Shown here one piece after another: positions 41,091 through 49,355 of a DNA stretch of 64,000 nucleotides (positions are counted from its first letter, which is position 1; each line of letters begins with the position of its first letter). Under the pieces are notes generated by a model that worked only from the letters and a program-made list of their open reading frames with translations, ran no database searches and was not told where the DNA came from. Position numbers and translations under genes: made by a program. This DNA is from Elusimicrobiota bacterium (lineage in GTDB: Bacteria > Elusimicrobiota > Elusimicrobia > UBA1565 > UBA9628), in assembly GCA_016212795.1 (NCBI GenBank), contig JACRDT010000042.1, positions 153,271 to 217,270 of the forward strand. Reading direction: 5' to 3'.

Positions 41091-41532
41091 TCAAAATTCA
41101 GGGTCGGCGTGCCGGTCGCAGGCGAGGCCGTCGAGGAAGTTCCGCCAATGGGCGGGCCAGTCGTCCTCGGCCCAGGCGTAGCGCCGGCAGAAGCGCCTCA
41201 CGGCCTGCGCCCGCTTGGGCTCGGCCATCCAGCCCCGGGGGCCTGACTTGAACGCTGCCAGGGACCTCAGGAGGGTCGAGGTCTCGCGATGGATGATCCC
41301 GGCGTCCTCGCCCTCGAGCGCGGCGGCGATCTCGGGCAGGCAGCCGCTGTGGGGGGCCGTGCTGCTGCCGGGGGCGGGGGGATAGCGGTAGAGCTCGGAG
41401 GTCGTGAGGAGGAAGTCGAAGGGCTTCGGCTCGGCCCGGTCGGCCAGAGGGGGGAGCGCGCGCCGCCAGGCCGCGCGCCGCTCCTCGAGCCAGGGGGCGG
41501 GCAGCGGCACGGCGCGCACGGACCGGCAGCTG
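41091..41532 (-). pseudogene. Broken partial copy of the LIC12162-like transferase gene
   Basis: Nearly identical to the C-terminal part of the gene at 44473-46380. It begins SCRSVRAVPLPAPWLEERRA, runs to PEIAAALEG and then skips about 306 bases to continue EDAGIIHRETSTLLRSLAAF to the end. The N-terminal 380 residues and an internal block are missing, so it is not functional. A short unrelated stretch precedes it at 41533-41606. Confidence 0.85.
41101..41532. repeat. Direct repeat, left copy (with internal deletion)
   Basis: Matches 44477-45214 almost base for base, apart from one internal deletion of about 306 bases joining GCGTCCTC to CCCTCGAGCG. With the right copy it brackets the 41.5-44.5 kb island. 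Confidence 0.85.
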
Positions 41533-41651
41533 TTCCTGAGCTTCGCCCAACTCGCGAGCTCCAAGGCCGACGGCGGGCGGTTGGCGGCTGACCCGGCAAA
41601 CTCCAAGGGCGCTTGGGAACCTATTCGGAGCGTGGTTCGTATCTCCTATGA

Positions 41652-42036
41652 GTGCCGCCCGCGAGCTCCCCTGTCAGCGTCTACCGGCCCCGGAACGCCG
41701 GCGCAAGCCCTTTGTACCTCATCGTGCAGGACCACCTGGAGACTTTCCTGGATCGTACAGGGTCTTCCTCGGCGATCCGTCCTGGGCGAAGCCCAGGGCT
41801 GGTCCGGGACAGGGAGAACCCAGGGTTCCGGATCGCCCCGTCTGTGCAAGACTCCATGAGGGCATTCCTGGAGTGCGGAATTCACAGGTTCGGGGTGGTG
41901 CGGTTCCGGTGCGGTGAATGCGGGCAAGACGTTTTTGTCGCGTTCTCATGCCGCCGAAGGACGGCGTGCCCGGCTTGTGACCACAAGCGCGCCGCGGCTG
42001 AAAGCGCGATTGCGATTGACGCTCTGCTGCCCCAGG
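41652..42036 (+). mobile_element. IS91-like transposase N-terminal fragment
   Basis: About 128 residues. VYRPRNAGASPLYLIVQDHL and MRAFLECGIHRFGVVRFRC, followed by the zinc-binding set CGECGQDVFVAFSCRRR...CPACDHKR, match the N-terminal domain of IS91/ISCR-type transposases (HUH, Y1 or Y2). The match ends near DALLPQVP, where the family goes on to its nuclease domain; instead an unrelated AAA-protein tail begins in another frame. No IS ends were seen. A dead remnant. Confidence 0.65.
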
Positions 42037-42636
42037 TACCTGCTGGCGTTCCGCCAGCTCATGCGCCTGGCCGCCCTGCGCTGCGGCAACCTCCTTTCAT
42101 CCAGCGAGCTGGCCCGAGAGGCGAAATTGAAGGCCACGACCGCAGCCCGGTATCTTGGCCTCATGGAAGCGTCCTTCGTGCTCCACCGCGTCGGGCCGTT
42201 CCTCGCCAACCGCTCCTCCCGACTGATCAAGTCGCCGAAGCTCTACGTGTCCGACTCGGGGCTGGCCTGCTACCTGGCCGGCATCAGTTCGCCTGATGCC
42301 CTGGCCCAGGACCCCCTGGGCGGGGCCCTGTTCGAGACCTACGTCGGCCAGAACCTGGAGGCTATCCTCGCAGCGCACTGGCCGCAGGCGCGGCTGGCCT
42401 TCTGGAACGTCCAGGGCCGGCATGAGGTCGATTTCGTGGTCGAGGCCGGCCGGGAATGCCTCGCCATCGAGGTCAAGTCCGCAAGCCGCTGGGGAGACAG
42501 GGACCTGTCGGGGCTCAAGGCCTTTCTTGCCGCCACGAATCATTGCCGGGCGGCGATATTGGCGCACAACGGCCCGTCCGCCGTGAAGCTGGGCGAGCGT
42601 CTTTGGGCGGTGCCTCTGAGCATGCTTCTGGGATGA
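42037..42636 (+). pseudogene. C-terminal remnant of an AAA+ ATPase (DUF4143 type)
   Basis: About 199 residues in frame: LRCGNLLSSSELAREAKLKA (winged-helix region), TAARYLGLMEASFVLHRVGP, KSPKLYVSDSGLACYLAG and the nuclease-like tail WNVQGRHEVDFVVEAGRECL...IEVKSA. These are the DUF4143 domain of COG1373-like proteins. The N-terminal AAA module with Walker motifs is absent because IS91-like sequence replaces it. The tail ends normally at 42636. Confidence 0.7.
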
Positions 42637-43012
42637 CTGCGGATGGACTGCTGGAGCCTTTCCCGCGCCCGAACGCATTCAGGCTTTCAACACGCGCCCA
42701 CGCTGTCGGCCGCGCCCATCGTCGTGCAGGTCGCGGGACTGCTCAGCGGCGGCATGCCCCTTCGCCAAGTCGAGGCAGCGGGCATTCCGTTTTCCCCTCC
42801 CGCAGTCCCCGAGGCGCCTATTGCGCCGAGCGGGGCCGCGTGAAAGAGGAACCGACTCCGACCTTAACCGGGACTAGGCGAGTTTAATGGCCTTGTCCCC
42901 AATACGTCCCCACAGCAGGCTACCCAAAGCCACCGAAACTGAAGTTGGGGCGAAGCAGATTGAGGACCAACGTGAGATATCTCAAACGACGTCGACAAGC
43001 CCAAATCGGGCC
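42637..43012. other. Gap with no supported gene; palindromes near the right end
   Basis: Short frames here match nothing I know. Base composition becomes more A+T-rich after about 42880. TGAGATATCTCA (42973-42984) and CGACGTCG (42987-42994) are perfect palindromes about 30-40 bases before the higB promoter and may be operator sites. Confidence 0.4.
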
Positions 43013-43048
43013 TTGACAGAATATAGCTATCTGCTATACTACTAGTAG
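43013..43048 (+). promoter_or_regulatory. Near-consensus promoter and operator of higBA
   Basis: TTGACA (43013-43018), a 16-base spacer and TATACT (43035-43040) preceded by TGC, an extended -10. A perfect palindrome CTACTAGTAG covers 43039-43048, over the -10 end and expected start point, and ATAGCTAT lies in the spacer at 43023-43030. The palindromes are good candidates for HigA binding and autorepression. The leader to the ATG at 43052 would be only about 5 bases. Confidence 0.75.
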
Positions 43049-43051
43049 ACG

Positions 43052-43345
43052 ATGGAAGTCTTTGGGTGGGACATTGCAGACGCGTTTCTCCGGGATCACC
43101 CGAAAGCCACAAAGTCGCTGGAGGCATGGCGCCAAGTGATGCAGGACAATAGCTTCGGGCATCTTGCCGACTTAAAGAGGGTCATCAGGAGCGCTGACTA
43201 CGTAAAACCACATACGGTGTTCAACATTTCAAAGAACAAGTACCGATTAATCGCCCAGGTATCCTACCCGCTTGAGGCGGTGAGGATTGAAAGCATCTTG
43301 ACTCATGAGGAATATGACAGCGGCAAATGGAGGCGCGGGCCATGA
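43052..43345 (+). CDS. higB: HigB-type toxin (RelE superfamily mRNA interferase)
   Basis: 97 residues. HLADLKRVIRSADYVKPHTV, FNISKNKYRLIAQVSYP and ILTHEEYDSGKWR match the HigB_toxin family (PF09907), which cleaves ribosome-bound mRNA. The order toxin first, antitoxin second is that of hig loci. There is no ribosome-binding site; the promoter places the mRNA 5' end almost at the ATG. Base composition is less G+C-rich than in flanking genes, which suggests acquisition. Confidence 0.85.
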   Translation: MEVFGWDIADAFLRDHPKATKSLEAWRQVMQDNSFGHLADLKRVIRSADYVKPHTVFNISKNKYRLIAQVSYPLEAVRIESILTHEEYDSGKWRRGP

Positions 43346-43806
43346 CCGTCCAAACCCTGGAGAAAAGAGTTAGCATCCCCCCCTTCGTGGAGGACAACAC
43401 CATTTACACTGGCCTAATCCGCAAGTACCCTCCCAGGCCAATTGAATCCAAGCAAATGCACAAGGACTATTCCCTACTCGCAGGGCGGCTGATGGCGCTC
43501 CTTGAGGATGATCTTCCAGCTAACGATCGAGAGGGGATTGAGCGGTACCTCAAGGTCCTAATCCCGCTTATCCGTGCCTTCGAGGCAGAGAATTATCCGG
43601 CCGGCAAGGCAGAGCCCGAGGACGTGCTGCGCTTCTTTATGGAGCAGCATGAGTTGAAGGAAGTGGACTTGGCCAAGGAGCTTGGTGGCCAACCTGTGGT
43701 TTCCTGCATCCTGAATGGCAAACGTAGGCTGACCAGGGATCAGGTCAAAAGACTCAGCCGCAGATTTGGCGTTTCGGAGGCGTCGTTTTACCCTTCGGGC
43801 GCATAA
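43342..43806 (+). CDS. higA: HigA-type antitoxin with HTH domain
   Basis: 154 residues from ATG 43342, overlapping the higB stop by 4 bases. The N-terminal half is helical (YSLLAGRLMALLEDD, LIPLIRAFEAENYPAG). A HigA-like XRE helix-turn-helix lies at about 95-150: VDLAKELGGQPVVSCILNGK and RLTRDQVKRLSRRFGVS. It should neutralise HigB and repress the promoter at 43013-43048. Translational coupling to higB is implied. Confidence 0.82.
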   Translation: MTVQTLEKRVSIPPFVEDNTIYTGLIRKYPPRPIESKQMHKDYSLLAGRLMALLEDDLPANDREGIERYLKVLIPLIRAFEAENYPAGKAEPEDVLRFFMEQHELKEVDLAKELGGQPVVSCILNGKRRLTRDQVKRLSRRFGVSEASFYPSGA

Positions 43807-43879
43807 AACCGGCAAGAAATGCGCAGGACCCTGCAAAAGCATTTGCCACGCGGGCAGGATGTTTGTACCAACTTGGTAG

Positions 43880-44203
43880 GTTTTACGGTTTCGAACCTGC
43901 GATATTCGACGTCATCAGGGAGTTGATGGCCCCGCCGGAGAAGCCGCGCCCGAAGATCGGTTTCCATTCGAGGAAGCCGTGGAAAGGGCGCCAACGAGAG
44001 ACTATGGGGCGCGCAAGACCAGGGTGCTCGGACCGGAATATCTGCTGGCCATCATGCTGCAGACGGGAAGGCGCAAGGACATGGCCCGGATCGTGCAGTT
44101 CCTGGATGAAGTTCCCATCGACCGGGCCCGCCTTCGCGACATTCTGTCAAGGCACCAGTTGACCAAGCGCTGGAGGGATGCTTTCGGGGGGCTGGATGGC
44201 TGA
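43880..44203 (+). pseudogene. C-terminal remnant of a second nucleotidyltransferase
   Basis: The open frame ends with FPFEEAVERAPTRDYGARKT, RVLGPEYLLAIMLQTGRRKD and FLDEVPIDRARLRDILSRHQ, the typical C-terminal half of AbiEii/DUF6036-like nucleotidyltransferases. The GG...DxD catalytic half is missing and upstream sequence is unrelated, so it is a remnant unless restarted at GTG 43979. Its small partner gene follows intact. Confidence 0.6.
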
Positions 44204-44357
44204 ACGCGTCTTTCCGTGGGCCGCGGCGGCCCTCCGGCGCGCCCTGGCGCGCCTGCCGATCAAAGAGAAGGTGCGGCTGCTTGTCGAGATGCAGAAGACC
44301 GCCAACGACATCAGGCGCCGCTGCGGCAGGCCGGAACTTCCGGCATGGAGAATATAG
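44196..44357 (+). CDS. Small conserved partner of the truncated nucleotidyltransferase
   Basis: 53 residues, overlapping the preceding remnant by 8 bases. The sequence is helical and basic: LPIKEKVRLLVEMQKTANDI then RRRCGRPELPAWRI. I have seen short proteins of this LVxxQxxANxIR type directly behind nucleotidyltransferase genes. Unlike the 21338 partner it lacks the GVHRYRS motif, so it belongs to a different partner type. Whether it is still expressed is unclear. Confidence 0.5.
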   Translation: MAERVFPWAAAALRRALARLPIKEKVRLLVEMQKTANDIRRRCGRPELPAWRI

Positions 44358-44472
44358 CGGTTGCCGAGGTTCCGGCCGAGCTTATAGGAGCTTGGGCGGG
44401 GCCAATGCCAGTCTCGCCCTGACCTTGAGCGGCGTTGGCCCGAACGTGCGGGCGCATGCGGCCGCGCCGGCT

Positions 44473-46380
44473 TCAGGGGTCGGCGTGCCGGTCGCAGGCG
44501 AGGCCGTTGAGGAAGTTCCGCCAATGGGCGGGCCAGTCGTCCTCGGCCCAGGCGTAGCGCCGGCAGAAGCGCCTCACGGCCTGCGCCCGCTTGGGCTCGG
44601 CCATCCAGCCCCGGGGGCCTGACTTGAACGCCGCCAGGGACCTCAGGAGGGTCGAGGTCTCGCGGTGGATGATCCCGGCGTCCTCCAGCTCCCGCATGAA
44701 CGGGAGCGCGTCGTCGTCCTCGCGGCTGAAGAGGCGGCGCCAGTAGGCCATGCTCGGCACCCCGCCGTCGAGGCATTCGAGGAAGCCCGTGCCCGGCTGG
44801 TCCCACAAGACGATGTGGCATCGCGCCAGGAGCGCCGGGGTGAGGCCCTTGCCCGGGTGCTCGGCGCCGCGGTAGCGCTCCCCGCCCAGGCGCCCGAGCT
44901 CCGGGAGCGTGGACGCCATGAGGAGGGCGCTGCGTCGGTCGGCCGTCCTGTGGAGGATGCTCGCGCCCTGGGCGGCGCAGTCCTCCACCAGGCCCTCGAG
45001 CGCGGCGGCGATCTCGGGCAGGCAGCCGCTGTGGGGGGCCGTGCTGCTGCCGGGTGCGGGGGGATAGCGGTAGAGCTCGGAGGTCGTGAGGAGGAAGTCG
45101 AAGGGCTTCGGCTCGGCCCGGTCGGCCAGAGGGGGGAGCGCGCCGCGCCAGGCCGCGCGCCGCTCCTCGAGCCAGGGGGCGGGCAGCGGCACGGCGCGCA
45201 CGGACCGGCAGCTGTCGAACGGCGGCATCGTCTCCCAGCCCCAGGAGGCGTAGCGGTCGGCGCAGGCGTACTCCATCTCGGCGGCCCACAGGTGGTCGTC
45301 GGTGTAGCCGCGGTGCCCGCCGTGCTGGATGCGGATGACCTCCATGCCGAGGCATCGGGCGGCGGCCATCATGTAGATGGGCTCCAGCGTGGACGCCTCC
45401 GCGACCAGCAGGGGCTTGGGCGCGAAGGGCCTGAGGACCTCGATGCAGTCGGAGAGGTTGCCCGGGATGGCTTCGAGGAGGATGGTGGGGTAGGCCCAGG
45501 CCAGCCATCCTCCCAGGCCCGAGACGGCTTTCGCCGGCGCCTGCGGGTCGCCGACGCCCTCGCAGGCGACGCCCGCCCCAGCCAGGAACTCGGCGACCGC
45601 GTGCCCGCCCGAGTGGGCCAGCACGGTGAGCATGAACCTCATGGAGTCTTCGCGCGGAGCGTCCTGGAAGGCCACCCGGCCTTGGATGTCCTCCATGAGA
45701 TGGGGATAGAACCCGGCGGCCTGGAACGCGTCCGTCGAGCGGCCCATGGAGAGGACGGGGACGGGGCCTTGCCGCCCCGCCAGGCGCCGGAAGACGGCGC
45801 CCTTCACGGCTCCCGAGAGCCTCCGGGCGAGCCTCCGGGGAAGGGAGGCGGCCGCGAGGTCGAAGCCGGGCGCGGCCTGGGCCGCCGGACCTCCGGGGGG
45901 CTCCGTCTCGGGAGGTTCTAGGGGCACGATGGCCGCGGCCGTCTCCAGCCCGAGGACCGGCGCGAGCCTCGCGAGGAGGGCCTGGTTGAAGCGGGTGGAC
46001 CCGTGGGCCATGGACCACAGCTCGGCGGCGTCCGAGGGCGGGTCGGCCTGGGCCTCGACCACGGCCAGCCGGCGTCCCGCCGGCCGCGAGCGCAGCAGAG
46101 CGTCGAGCCTCAGGAAACGGTCGAACCAGCAGTGGAGCAGCGGGACCAGGCAGGCGCGCCCCAGGACCGCCGCGGCCTTCTCCGGCCTGCCCCAGCGGGA
46201 GGCCAGCGCGCTCGAGAAAGACGCCAGGAACCGGCCGAACAGCGCGGCGTAGAGAGGCGAAAGCTCGCGCAGGCGCGCCTGGCTCAGCGCGGCGCCGGGC
46301 TCGGCCCCGTCGGCGAAGAGCCCGATCGCCCCGACGGCCCTCCACTGCTCCGACAACGACGCCACGACTGGCGCAGGCAT
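44473..46380 (-). CDS. LIC12162-like surface-carbohydrate transferase
   Basis: 635 residues from ATG 46380. Features shared with its paralogue at 47376-49256 and with the Leptospira LIC12162 type: VVASLSEQW at the start, ACLVPLLHCWFDRFLRLDAL, MMAAARCLGMEVIRIQHGG near the middle, FDFLLTTSELYRY, and HIVLWDQPGTGFLECLDGG near the C-terminus, which looks like a GT-B donor-binding loop. Function unproven; probably a large glycosyl or glycosyl-phosphate transferase. An in-frame TTG at 46425, 19 bases after the dehydrogenase stop, is an alternative start. Part of its 3' end is duplicated at 41101-41532. Confidence 0.6.
   Translation of the reverse strand: MPAPVVASLSEQWRAVGAIGLFADGAEPGAALSQARLRELSPLYAALFGRFLASFSSALASRWGRPEKAAAVLGRACLVPLLHCWFDRFLRLDALLRSRPAGRRLAVVEAQADPPSDAAELWSMAHGSTRFNQALLARLAPVLGLETAAAIVPLEPPETEPPGGPAAQAAPGFDLAAASLPRRLARRLSGAVKGAVFRRLAGRQGPVPVLSMGRSTDAFQAAGFYPHLMEDIQGRVAFQDAPREDSMRFMLTVLAHSGGHAVAEFLAGAGVACEGVGDPQAPAKAVSGLGGWLAWAYPTILLEAIPGNLSDCIEVLRPFAPKPLLVAEASTLEPIYMMAAARCLGMEVIRIQHGGHRGYTDDHLWAAEMEYACADRYASWGWETMPPFDSCRSVRAVPLPAPWLEERRAAWRGALPPLADRAEPKPFDFLLTTSELYRYPPAPGSSTAPHSGCLPEIAAALEGLVEDCAAQGASILHRTADRRSALLMASTLPELGRLGGERYRGAEHPGKGLTPALLARCHIVLWDQPGTGFLECLDGGVPSMAYWRRLFSREDDDALPFMRELEDAGIIHRETSTLLRSLAAFKSGPRGWMAEPKRAQAVRRFCRRYAWAEDDWPAHWRNFLNGLACDRHADP
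44477..45214. repeat. Direct repeat, right (complete) copy
   Basis: The full-length source of the left copy at 41101-41532, lying inside the 3' part of the transferase gene. The high identity suggests a recent duplication. Confidence 0.85.
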
Positions 46381-46391
46381 TGCCTGCGCCG
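46371..46391. repeat. 21-bp perfect palindrome at a translation start
   Basis: GGCGCAGGCA, a central base, and TGCCTGCGCC form a palindrome across the ATG at 46380. As mRNA it would fold into a stem hiding this start codon, so it may control which start is used or be a protein-binding site. Confidence 0.5.
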
Positions 46392-46443
46392 ACGGCTCCG
46401 GGCGGCGGGAGGCGGGATCGGGCAAGGTCAGGGCCTCACGCTC

Positions 46444-47379
46444 TCAGGGCCGCCGGTCGCGGACCATCCTGGCCAAGGCGTGGAACACCACCCTGTGGGC
46501 GTCGAAGGTCGCCCCGGCCACGTGCGGCGTGACGATGATGTCCGGGTTCGTCCGCGCGGCGCGCACCAGGGGGTCGCGGGGCAGGCGCGCCTCCTGATAC
46601 TCCTCGCACGCCACGTCCACGGCCACGGATGCGAGCTTGCCGGAGCGCAGCGCCGCCAGGACGGCCTTGGCGTCCACGAGGCCGCCTCGGGAGGTGTTGA
46701 CGAGGATGGCCCCCGTCTTGATCTTCTTGAGCGCTCCGGCGTCGATGACGGGGGGCTGCCCGGGCAGCCATTTGGCGTGCAGGGTGATGATGTCGGATTG
46801 CGCCAGCAGCGCGTTCATGGCCACGGTCTTGCCGTAGGCGGCCATCGAGGGCTTGGGGTCGTGGATGAGGGCTTTCATGCCGAAGGCCCTGGCGTAGTTC
46901 TCCACCATGCGGCCGATCCGGCCGTAGCCGACGATGCCGACCGTCAGGTCCCTCAGCTGGCGGCCGCGGATGTCGGTGTTGTGCCAGGAGCCCTGGGCGA
47001 TGACCCTGTCGAAGGCGCGGCGCAGCCTCCTGGCGGCCGCCAGGATGAGCAGCCAGGTGTGCTCGGCCGTGGAGGTGATCCGCAGGAGCAGTTCCGGGTC
47101 GTCGTTGAGCGACAGGACCTGGATGCCCATGGATTCGGCGGCTTCCTTGTCGAAGTGGTCGATCCCCGTGGTCGGCGTCGCGAGGATCCTGAGTCGTTTG
47201 GCCTTGCGGAGCAGGGCCCGGCCGATGCGGACGTCGAGGTTGGGGATCAGGATGTCGTAAGCCTGGATGTGGCGGCGCAGGAAATCCTTGTCGTATCGGA
47301 CGAAATCGCACTTGCCGAGGCTCCGGAAGGCCGAGGCCTCCGGGTACTCCCACACGTCCCAGCCCACCAGGATGTTCAT
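46444..47379 (-). CDS. D-isomer-specific 2-hydroxyacid dehydrogenase
   Basis: 311 residues. The NAD domain has TVGIVGYGRIGRMVENYARA (GxGxxG), NTSRGGLVDAKAVLAAL with the catalytic region, and ITLHAKW; HVAGATFDAHR carries the catalytic His. The catalytic domain shows ILATPTTGIDHFD. It probably reduces a 2-keto acid, or oxidises phosphoglycerate-like acids, perhaps to make an acidic glycan constituent. It lies between two paralogous transferases, coupled by ATGA to the upstream one. Start ATG 47379 is preferred over an upstream in-frame codon because of this coupling. Confidence 0.82.
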   Translation of the reverse strand: MNILVGWDVWEYPEASAFRSLGKCDFVRYDKDFLRRHIQAYDILIPNLDVRIGRALLRKAKRLRILATPTTGIDHFDKEAAESMGIQVLSLNDDPELLLRITSTAEHTWLLILAAARRLRRAFDRVIAQGSWHNTDIRGRQLRDLTVGIVGYGRIGRMVENYARAFGMKALIHDPKPSMAAYGKTVAMNALLAQSDIITLHAKWLPGQPPVIDAGALKKIKTGAILVNTSRGGLVDAKAVLAALRSGKLASVAVDVACEEYQEARLPRDPLVRAARTNPDIIVTPHVAGATFDAHRVVFHALARMVRDRRP

Positions 47380-49256
47380 GGTTCGTCTCCTATCCCCAGA
47401 AGGAACTTCCGCCACTTCCCGGCCCAGTCAGGGTCGACCCAGGCGAACTTGCGGCAGAACTGCGCGACGGCCCGGCGGTGCGCGGGTTCCTCCAGCCAGG
47501 CGGCCGGGGCCGACCGCCAGCGGAGCGTCTGCGCGAGGAGAGAGCCCGTCTCCCGGTGCACGATCCCCGCGTCTTCGAGGGCTCGGAACGCTCCGGCCGC
47601 TTCGGGCGATTCCCGGGTGTCGAAGCGCGGCCAGAGGACCAGCGTGGGGATGCCGGCGGCGACGCATTCCGCGAAGCCCGTGCCCGGCTGATCCCACAGC
47701 ACGAACCGGGCCTGCGACAGCAAGTCAGGGGTCATGCCTTTGTCGAAGCGCTCCCATTGCGCGTAGCCGGCCCCGCCCAGGCGGCGCAGGTCCTCGAGCG
47801 TCCCCTTCAAGTGCTGCGTCGTGTCGTGGTTGGCCAGCTTGTGCAGGATGCTGACGCCGGCCGCCGCGGCGTCGCGCACCAGGCCGCGGGCCATGTCGGC
47901 GAAGCGAGGCAGGGTGTCGAGACGGGTCGACGCGGCGCTGGCGGGGGTCTTGGTGAAGGCCCTGTATTTGCTCGTCATGAGGAGCAGGTCGTAAGGGCGC
48001 TCGTCCGCGGGGGTCAGCCGGGCGAGGGCTTTCGGCCAGAACCGGGCCCGCTCGCTGAGCCAGGGGCTCGGCAGGGGCACGAACCGCGTGGACTTGCAGG
48101 CGGGATGCTCCGGCCGATCGGTCCATCCCCAGGTGACGTAGGTATGGACCAGCGGGTACTCCATCTCGGCGGCTTCGGCGAAAGCGTCCAGGTAGCCGTA
48201 GCCGCCGGCGTGTTGGCAGCCGATGGTCTCGAAGCCCAGCACGCGGGCGGCCGCCACCATGAAGGCCTCGCGCATGGAGCCGATCCCGGTGGCCAGCAGC
48301 GTCTTGTGCGGCTGGGACCCGAGCTCGCGCACGCAGAACGCGAGGTTCTCGGCGGCGGACTCCAAGAAGCTGGCGGGGTAGAACCGGCGGAGGTGCCGGT
48401 CGAGGGTGTCGCGGGCGCGGCGGCGGACGTGCTCCTGCGCCACGCCGGCCTCGGCCAGGACCCGCTCCACGGCGGCCGCGCGCTCGGCGACGGCTCCGCC
48501 CAGGACGTCGTCCCGGACCGCCGGGTCGGGCGCCGCGGCCTGGAGCGGCCAGTCGCCGGGCATCTGCCGGAGGAGCCGCACGAAGAAGAACGCGTCCCGG
48601 AAGGCGAGCTCGGCGTAGGCCAGGCCGAGCGTGGGTATCCCGCGGTTGAGCCGCCGCGTGGCCGCGCAGGCCAGCTTGTTCGCGGCTCGCCGGAGCCAAT
48701 TGCCTTCGAGCCGAGCGCAATTGAAGTTCACGGGGGCCGGTCCCGCCTTCCGCCCGGGCGCCGGGGACGCCGAGCGTCCCTCCCGCGCGGGGGGCAGGTC
48801 CCAGATGGCGGCGAGCTCTCCGAGCAGGGCCTGGTTGAACCCGGCCGAGGCGCCGGCGCTGCCGATGTAGGCCTCGAAGCCCTGAGGCGCCTCAGGATAC
48901 TCGCAGCGCAGGACCGCGGGACGCGCGCCGTCCCGCCCGCGCATGAGGCGCTCCAGGCGCAGGAGACGATCCATGAAGCAGCAGACGACGGGCACGATGG
49001 CGACCCGGGCGAGCACTTCCCCGGCGGCCGCCGGGACGCCGCAACGCCGGCTCGTCCTGGCCGCCACCGCCGATATGAGTTCCTCGTAGAGCGGCGCGAG
49101 GAGGCCTGACTGCCGGACGCTCTCCTCCTGCGAGAAGGCGACGCCGCGCCCGGCCTCGCCAGGGAACAGGAACAAGGAAGCGCCGGGGCCTCCGGGCAGC
49201 GCGGCGCAGACCCGCAAGGTCGCCGGGACCGTGGAGGCGGGCTCCTGCAGGCTCAT
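47376..49256 (-). CDS. LIC12162-like surface-carbohydrate transferase (paralogue)
   Basis: 626 residues. It parallels the gene at 44473: VAIVPVVCCFMDRLLRLERL, AFMVAAARVLGFETIGCQHAG, RPYDLLLMTSKYRAFTKTPA and ARFVLWDQPGTGFAECVAAG, ending WRKFLLGIGDEP. The order of segments is the same over the whole length but identity is modest, so the duplication is old. The ATG at 49256 lies 9 bases after a perfect TATAAT, with no ribosome-binding site. First gene of the three-gene leftward operon. Confidence 0.62.
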   Translation of the reverse strand: MSLQEPASTVPATLRVCAALPGGPGASLFLFPGEAGRGVAFSQEESVRQSGLLAPLYEELISAVAARTSRRCGVPAAAGEVLARVAIVPVVCCFMDRLLRLERLMRGRDGARPAVLRCEYPEAPQGFEAYIGSAGASAGFNQALLGELAAIWDLPPAREGRSASPAPGRKAGPAPVNFNCARLEGNWLRRAANKLACAATRRLNRGIPTLGLAYAELAFRDAFFFVRLLRQMPGDWPLQAAAPDPAVRDDVLGGAVAERAAAVERVLAEAGVAQEHVRRRARDTLDRHLRRFYPASFLESAAENLAFCVRELGSQPHKTLLATGIGSMREAFMVAAARVLGFETIGCQHAGGYGYLDAFAEAAEMEYPLVHTYVTWGWTDRPEHPACKSTRFVPLPSPWLSERARFWPKALARLTPADERPYDLLLMTSKYRAFTKTPASAASTRLDTLPRFADMARGLVRDAAAAGVSILHKLANHDTTQHLKGTLEDLRRLGGAGYAQWERFDKGMTPDLLSQARFVLWDQPGTGFAECVAAGIPTLVLWPRFDTRESPEAAGAFRALEDAGIVHRETGSLLAQTLRWRSAPAAWLEEPAHRRAVAQFCRKFAWVDPDWAGKWRKFLLGIGDEP

Positions 49257-49265
49257 CTGGCGGCT

Positions 49266-49271
49266 ATTATA
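49266..49271 (-). promoter_or_regulatory. TATAAT box 9 bases before the ATG at 49256
   Basis: A consensus -10 hexamer on the minus strand. The spacing leaves essentially no leader, one of the best examples of the leaderless pattern in this window. Confidence 0.55.
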
Positions 49272-49355
49272 CATCCTGGCTCCTGACCTGTCCAAACAGG
49301 CCGCGGGGTCGCCATCCCGTCGTGGCCGGGCACGCGGGCGTGCGGCGATGGGTCC

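Noticed and set aside
42643..42843. 66-codon open frame between the AAA remnant and higB
   Set aside because: No recognisable motif, no ribosome-binding site and no partner gene; left as unassigned sequence.
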